Shown: positions 60,281-64,000 of the stretch, piece after piece
Position numbering within the stretch: the first letter of the stretch is position 1
How the letters are laid out: each line of letters opens with the position of its first letter
DNA from: Pseudolysinimonas_A sp039912695
GTDB taxonomy: Bacteria > Actinomycetota > Actinomycetes > Actinomycetales > Microbacteriaceae
Length of the DNA: 64,000 nt
Direction: 5' to 3'
Assembly (NCBI RefSeq): GCF_039912695.1
Contig: NZ_JBDSPJ010000021.1
Location: 1-64,000, forward strand
Notes under the pieces: model-generated
The model's database searches: none
What the model was told of the DNA's origin: nothing
Seen by the model: the letters and a program-made list of their open reading frames with translations, nothing else
Position numbers and translations under genes: made by a program

Positions 60281-61843
60281 ATGTCGAGCAGGCAGGTGTC
60301 GGGCGATCCCGCCAAGTCAGGCCGGGTGAGCTTGTCGAGTAGGTGGCTGTGGCCATCAATCTCGGGCGTCGTGTCCGTCGCGTTCGGGCTCGGTGTCGCC
60401 GAACTTGTGGCCGGCGTTCTTGCCCCTGCGGCGAGCCCGGTACTGGTCGTCGGCTCATTGCTGATCGACCTCGCGCCACCCTGGGCCAAGGATGCGGCGA
60501 TCTCGCTCTTTGGCACCGGCGACAAAGCGGCGCTGCTAACCGGCATTGCCGTGGCCCTGGCCCTCGTTGCGGCCGCCGCCGGCGTGTTGCAGAACCTCCG
60601 CCCGCCAATCGGCCGGGTGCTCATCATTGCGGGCGGGCTGTTCGGGATGGGCGCCGCGATCACCCGTGCGGGCTCCTCGATCTTCGATTCGATTCCAGCT
60701 GCGGTCGCCATGATCGCCGCGTCGGTCGCCCTCACCGCCCTGCTGCGCCGAAAGCCGTCGGACACCCCGAAGGCCACCGATGTCAGCCGGCGCCGATTCT
60801 TGGGCTGGGCGGGCGGGGCAACCGCGCTCGGCGCACTCGGCGCGCTGGGCGGCTTCGCACTTCAGGCCGGGGCGCGCGCCGCCACCGCCGTTCGCAGCGC
60901 GATTCACCTTCCGGCCCCGTCGACCGCCGCCGCGCCGGTCCCCGCTGCGGCCGATTTCGGCATCGACGGACTCAGCCCGATCATCACCCCGAACCGTGAG
61001 TTCTACCGGATCGATACCGCGCTGCAGGTGCCGATCATCGACCCGACCACCTGGAGTTTGCGCATCCACGGTCTGGTCGAAAACGAGGTGGTCATCACTT
61101 GGGACGAACTGCTCGCCCTCCCGCTTGAAGAGAGCATCACAACCCTGATGTGCGTGTCGAACGAGGTCGGTGGATCGCTGATCGGCAACGCCCGATGGCT
61201 TGGCTACCCCATTCGCCACCTGCTCGAGCGCGCCAAGCCGAAGAGCGGCGCCAACATGGTGTTCTCCAAGAGCTCCGACGGTTTCACCGCGAGCACCCCG
61301 ATCGAAGCGCTGCAAGACGACCGCAACGCGATTTTGGCCGTCGGCATGAACGGCGAGCTGCTACCGCTCGAACACGGCTTTCCGGTGCGAATGGTGGTGC
61401 CCGGTCTCTACGGCTACGTCTCAGCGACGAAGTGGGTGACCGACCTCGAGGTCACTACGTTCTCGGCAGCCGCCGCGTACTGGACCGTGCGCGGCTGGAG
61501 TGATCACGGCCCGATCAAGATCTCCTCACGCATCGACGTGCCCAATCGCAACACTGCGGCCGGCGACGTCGTGGTGGCGGGGGTCGCCTGGCATCAGCAC
61601 ACCGGGATCTCGAAAGTCGAAGTTCAGGTCGACGACGGCCCGTGGCGGGAAGCCGAGTTGGCCACCGCCATCTCCGCCGACACCTGGGTGCAGTGGCGGT
61701 ACACCTGGAACGCCACATCCGGGTCGCACGTGCTGCGCTGCCGGGCGACCGGATCCGACGGTGAGGTTCAGACCTCGGCGCTCGCCAACGTCGTGCCCGA
61801 CGGTGCGACCGGTCTGCACGAGGTGCAGGTCAGCATCGGCTGA
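60281..61843 (+). CDS. molybdopterin-dependent sulfite-oxidase-family membrane enzyme
   Basis: This 520-aa protein has three or four membrane segments in about residues 20-155. Then comes a Tat-like motif SRRRFLGWAGG near 169-180 with another hydrophobic stretch. The SUOX-type Moco domain follows at about 240-400 with the Mo-ligand Cys in TLMCVSNEVGG (Cys291), and a C-terminal dimerisation/immunoglobulin-like domain comes last. The active site would lie outside the membrane. The natural substrate is unknown, as for most YedY-like proteins. TAGGCT lies 6 nt before the ATG, suggesting a leaderless mRNA. Confidence 0.88.
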   Translation: MSSRQVSGDPAKSGRVSLSSRWLWPSISGVVSVAFGLGVAELVAGVLAPAASPVLVVGSLLIDLAPPWAKDAAISLFGTGDKAALLTGIAVALALVAAAAGVLQNLRPPIGRVLIIAGGLFGMGAAITRAGSSIFDSIPAAVAMIAASVALTALLRRKPSDTPKATDVSRRRFLGWAGGATALGALGALGGFALQAGARAATAVRSAIHLPAPSTAAAPVPAAADFGIDGLSPIITPNREFYRIDTALQVPIIDPTTWSLRIHGLVENEVVITWDELLALPLEESITTLMCVSNEVGGSLIGNARWLGYPIRHLLERAKPKSGANMVFSKSSDGFTASTPIEALQDDRNAILAVGMNGELLPLEHGFPVRMVVPGLYGYVSATKWVTDLEVTTFSAAAAYWTVRGWSDHGPIKISSRIDVPNRNTAAGDVVVAGVAWHQHTGISKVEVQVDDGPWREAELATAISADTWVQWRYTWNATSGSHVLRCRATGSDGEVQTSALANVVPDGATGLHEVQVSIG

Positions 61844-61867
61844 GCCGTCGGAATCGGGTTGCTCCCG

Positions 61868-63175
61868 CTACGTGTTGAGCCGAGCAGCAACTCGAGATCG
61901 AGCGGGCATGGGGATCGGTGTTTGCGCCGGATCTAGGGTTCGGGGTGGCACGACTGAGTAGTCGTTGGGTCCGTTTCGGATGATCTGCCATCCGTTGTCG
62001 TGGATCAGCATGTGATGGTGTCGGCAGAGGAGGATTCCGTTGGCGATGTCGGTTTTGCCGCCGTGTGACCAGTGGATGATGTGGTGCGCTTCGGTCCAGG
62101 AGGCGGGCCGGTCGCATTCGGGGAACCTGCAGCCTCCGTCTCTGGCTTCGAGGGCTTTTCTTTGACGGGAGGAGTAGAGACGTTGAAGGTTGCCGACTTG
62201 GAATGGTTCCCCGTCGAGGTTGAACATGATGGTTTGGGTTCCGGCGTTGCAGATGTGGCGTTCCGCGGTTTCGACTGACACGGGGTCGGGCTGCCCACGG
62301 AAGAAGGCAGCTCCGGTGTGCGACCGCAAGTCGGCGGCGGTGACCAGCACTTGAACTGCATGACGAGGAGCTGCCGGGAGGATCTTCGGGTCGGCGGCGG
62401 TGGCGAGGCGGATCAGTTCGACGAACGTGTCGGCGGTGATCTGCCCGACGGTGCGTGGGTCGTTGAGGATCGCATCGTGCGCCGCCCGCGTTTCGGCGTC
62501 GACGAACCGGGGACCACCGCGCCGGGGTGAGGTGCTGGCGTCGTACGCGGCCATGACCAGCGCGCCACCTTCGCCATCGAGCAGACCGTTGACCCGCAGC
62601 ATGCCGTCGGATTGTTTGACGAACGACATGTACCGCTTGTCGTGCATGAGGCGCTCACGATCTTTCACCCCCGCCTCGTCCAAGTCATCCCGATACTCCC
62701 GCGCCCGGGCGGCGACGTTCTCAACGGTCATCGTGGGGGCGAGCGTTGCGAGGCGCTGGGCGGCGTCGGCGAGGTCATCGGCCGCAACGTCACCGGTGGG
62801 GAACCCGAGACCGGCACGGATCGCATCCGCCTTCTCGATCGAAACGTGCCCAGCTTTCACCGCCGTACCAACCGAAGCAAGCCAGGGATCGGCATCCGGA
62901 GTCAATAGAGTGCCCACTCTCACCAGGCTGGCGGCCTCGCGGTGGGAGATGTCGGTCACCTGCTGCACCAGGTTCTCAGCGGTGTGGGCTCCGGTGCGTT
63001 GCGCGAGCCCCTGCAGTCCGAGCTCGCGGCGCGAACGGTGGTCGATCTCCGCCGCGACGGCGGCGCACGCGGCCCGGACCCGGCGCAGCGTCTCGCCGAG
63101 CGCACGGCCGGCATCGAGCAGGTCGACGTCGCTCATCGTCGCGGGCGCGACATCGAGGAGGTCGAGGGCGGGCAT
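61868..63175 (-). CDS. DUF222 / HNH endonuclease (13E12 repeat-like)
   Basis: This 435-aa protein has a DUF222 helical domain (about residues 1-280) and a C-terminal HNH nuclease with CRFPECDRPASWTEAHHIIHW and LLCRHHHMLIHDNGW. It belongs to the large actinobacterial family that includes the mycobacterial 13E12 repeats, often in multiple copies per genome. Biological role unknown. A LexA-like box lies 20-35 bp upstream, so damage-inducible expression is likely. Some AT-richer stretches at the 3' end suggest different ancestry from the neighbours. Confidence 0.88.
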   Translation of the reverse strand: MPALDLLDVAPATMSDVDLLDAGRALGETLRRVRAACAAVAAEIDHRSRRELGLQGLAQRTGAHTAENLVQQVTDISHREAASLVRVGTLLTPDADPWLASVGTAVKAGHVSIEKADAIRAGLGFPTGDVAADDLADAAQRLATLAPTMTVENVAARAREYRDDLDEAGVKDRERLMHDKRYMSFVKQSDGMLRVNGLLDGEGGALVMAAYDASTSPRRGGPRFVDAETRAAHDAILNDPRTVGQITADTFVELIRLATAADPKILPAAPRHAVQVLVTAADLRSHTGAAFFRGQPDPVSVETAERHICNAGTQTIMFNLDGEPFQVGNLQRLYSSRQRKALEARDGGCRFPECDRPASWTEAHHIIHWSHGGKTDIANGILLCRHHHMLIHDNGWQIIRNGPNDYSVVPPRTLDPAQTPIPMPARSRVAARLNT

Positions 63176-63194
63176 GCATCCATTGTCTCAACAT

Positions 63195-63210
63195 TCGAAC
63201 GTATGTACTA
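63195..63210. promoter_or_regulatory. candidate LexA (SOS) box
   Basis: TCGAACGTATGTACTA matches the actinobacterial SOS box TCGAAC-N4-GTTCGA at 10 of 12 fixed positions. It is 20 bp upstream of the DUF222/HNH gene. Mycobacterial 13E12 genes are known to carry LexA sites, which supports the call. Confidence 0.5.
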
Positions 63211-63270
63211 GATAGACAAAGCGTTCTGTTGAAAGCCCGCGCAACCACCCCCCTGTGGAGGACGGCCTCT

Positions 63271-63912
63271 CTAACTCTTCGTCCCGGTGAAGAGCAGCAC
63301 GCCACCCAGGCCGATCATCATGACGCCCCCGGTCGCGCCGAGCCGTTCCACGCGCTTCGGTGACTTCGCGAACCAGTCTCGCGCCGACCCCGCCGCGAGC
63401 GCCCAACAGCCATCGCTGATTAGCGCGAGGCCGACGAAGATTCCGCCCAAGATCAGCATCTGCCCCGGGACCCAGCCTGCGCGGGGGTCGACGAACTGCG
63501 GAAGGATCGCGACGAAAAACGCGATCGCCTTCGGGTTGGTAATTCCGACGAGCGCGCCTTCACCGATCAGCCGCAACGTCGATTTCGGTGCTGCAGAGGA
63601 ATTTTGCACGGCAGCCGCGGTCTGCTTGCGATGCCGGATGGCCTGGATACCGAGGTAGACGAGGTAGGCGGCACCGACGATCTTCAGGATCGTGAAGATG
63701 ATCACCGACGACGCGACGATCGCCCCGACCCCGAAGGCGACCGCGAACACGATCGGCGTCATCCCGATCTCATTGCCGAGCACGCTGAGCAGTCCGCCGC
63801 GGCGCCCGAGCGCGAGCGACCGACCGACCACAAACAGCACCGTCGGTCCGGGCATGATGACCAGCACGATTGCCGCTGCCAGAAATCCGAGGAGGTTGGG
63901 CAGCGGAACCAT
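63271..63912 (-). CDS. LysE family amino-acid exporter
   Basis: This 213-aa membrane protein has about six hydrophobic segments and the LysE/RhtB signature MPGPTVLFVVGRSLALGRRGG near residues 20-40, plus ITNPKAIAFFVAILPQF. It probably exports an amino acid or derivative. The ATG at 63912 (MVPLPNLL) was preferred over an upstream extension that contains basic residues and stops short of conservation. It is divergent from the Gfo/Idh/MocA gene. Confidence 0.87.
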   Translation of the reverse strand: MVPLPNLLGFLAAAIVLVIMPGPTVLFVVGRSLALGRRGGLLSVLGNEIGMTPIVFAVAFGVGAIVASSVIIFTILKIVGAAYLVYLGIQAIRHRKQTAAAVQNSSAAPKSTLRLIGEGALVGITNPKAIAFFVAILPQFVDPRAGWVPGQMLILGGIFVGLALISDGCWALAAGSARDWFAKSPKRVERLGATGGVMMIGLGGVLLFTGTKS

Positions 63913-63952
63913 GGCGCCACGGTACCGCCTCGCCACCTGGCAAACTGAACCC

Positions 63953-64000
63953 ATGAGCAACGGATTGCGATGGGGCGTCCTCGGCGCCGGCGGTATTGCC
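63953..64000 (+). CDS. Gfo/Idh/MocA family oxidoreductase (partial)
   Basis: Only the first 16 codons are in the window. MSNGLRWGVLGAGGIA has the Rossmann GxGxxA motif that starts Gfo/Idh/MocA dehydrogenases. The ATG at 63953 begins 41 bp past the LysE start. The rest lies outside the window. Confidence 0.6.
   Translation, partial: MSNGLRWGVLGAGGIA

Overview
The window is chromosomal DNA from a high-GC Gram-positive actinobacterium, most likely a member of the Microbacteriaceae. The reasons are the GC-rich third codon positions, frequent GTG and TTG starts, many 4-base stop/start overlaps, probable leaderless promoters (TAnnnT 6-7 nt before the start), NucS-type mismatch repair, LAFTG-type sortase signals and many DUF-type actinobacterial membrane proteins. 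The family assignment is inference. I saw no tRNA, rRNA, CRISPR array, transposase or prophage.

Layout. (1) 1-12.7 kb is an L-rhamnose utilisation locus. A leftward operon carries a PMI-like cupin protein, a DUF4432 mutarotase-like protein and the ABC importer rhaT-rhaP-rhaQ-rhaS. A rightward set carries a DeoR regulator, rhaI, the bifunctional aldolase/dehydrogenase rhaD, and rhaB. rhaI has an in-frame TGA where its family has Trp. (2) 12.6-19.3 kb holds an orphan haem-binding lipoprotein behind a possible iron box, a GntR regulator coupled to an FMN 2-hydroxyacid oxidase, an esterase, and a fumarylacetoacetase-family/acyl-CoA dehydrogenase pair. (3) 19.3-30.2 kb is amino-acid catabolism: rocD, a dimethylargininase-like hydrolase, Lrp, FUSC and putA, followed by a MarR regulator and a carotenoid-desaturase-like oxidoreductase. 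(4) 30.2-35 kb is housekeeping: an AlkA-like glycosylase, PfkA, HemD and a YtxH/holin/DUF3618 membrane-protein set. (5) 35-42 kb holds two large secreted LAFTG surface proteins with Cys-bounded repeats. Both lie behind the same 18-bp inverted-repeat promoter element. (6) 42-51 kb holds a beta-lactamase-fold hydrolase, an M13 protease, a LacI/MFS pair, a VOC/MarR pair, a DHA2 drug exporter, nucS and a HAD phosphatase. A decayed second copy of the 5' end of nucS marks a rearrangement. (7) 51.2-53.9 kb is a compact type III polyketide synthase operon (PKS, ICMT-type methyltransferase, FAD enzyme) resembling phenolic-lipid clusters. (8) 53.9-58.2 kb is a complete 2-methylcitrate (propionate) operon with its GntR regulator. 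(9) 58.2-64 kb holds a rhodanese, MFS, a molybdopterin enzyme, a DUF222/HNH nuclease with a LexA-like box, a LysE exporter and the start of a Gfo/Idh/MocA oxidoreductase.

The genes work together in several short pathways. Rhamnose would go through rhamnulose to rhamnulose-1-phosphate, then DHAP and lactaldehyde, with lactaldehyde oxidised by the RhaD SDR domain. Ornithine, citrulline or methylarginine and proline feed glutamate. Propionyl-CoA would go to pyruvate and succinate. The strongest leads are the interrupted rhaI, the shared promoter element of the two adhesin-like proteins, the nucS duplication scar, and the type III PKS operon.
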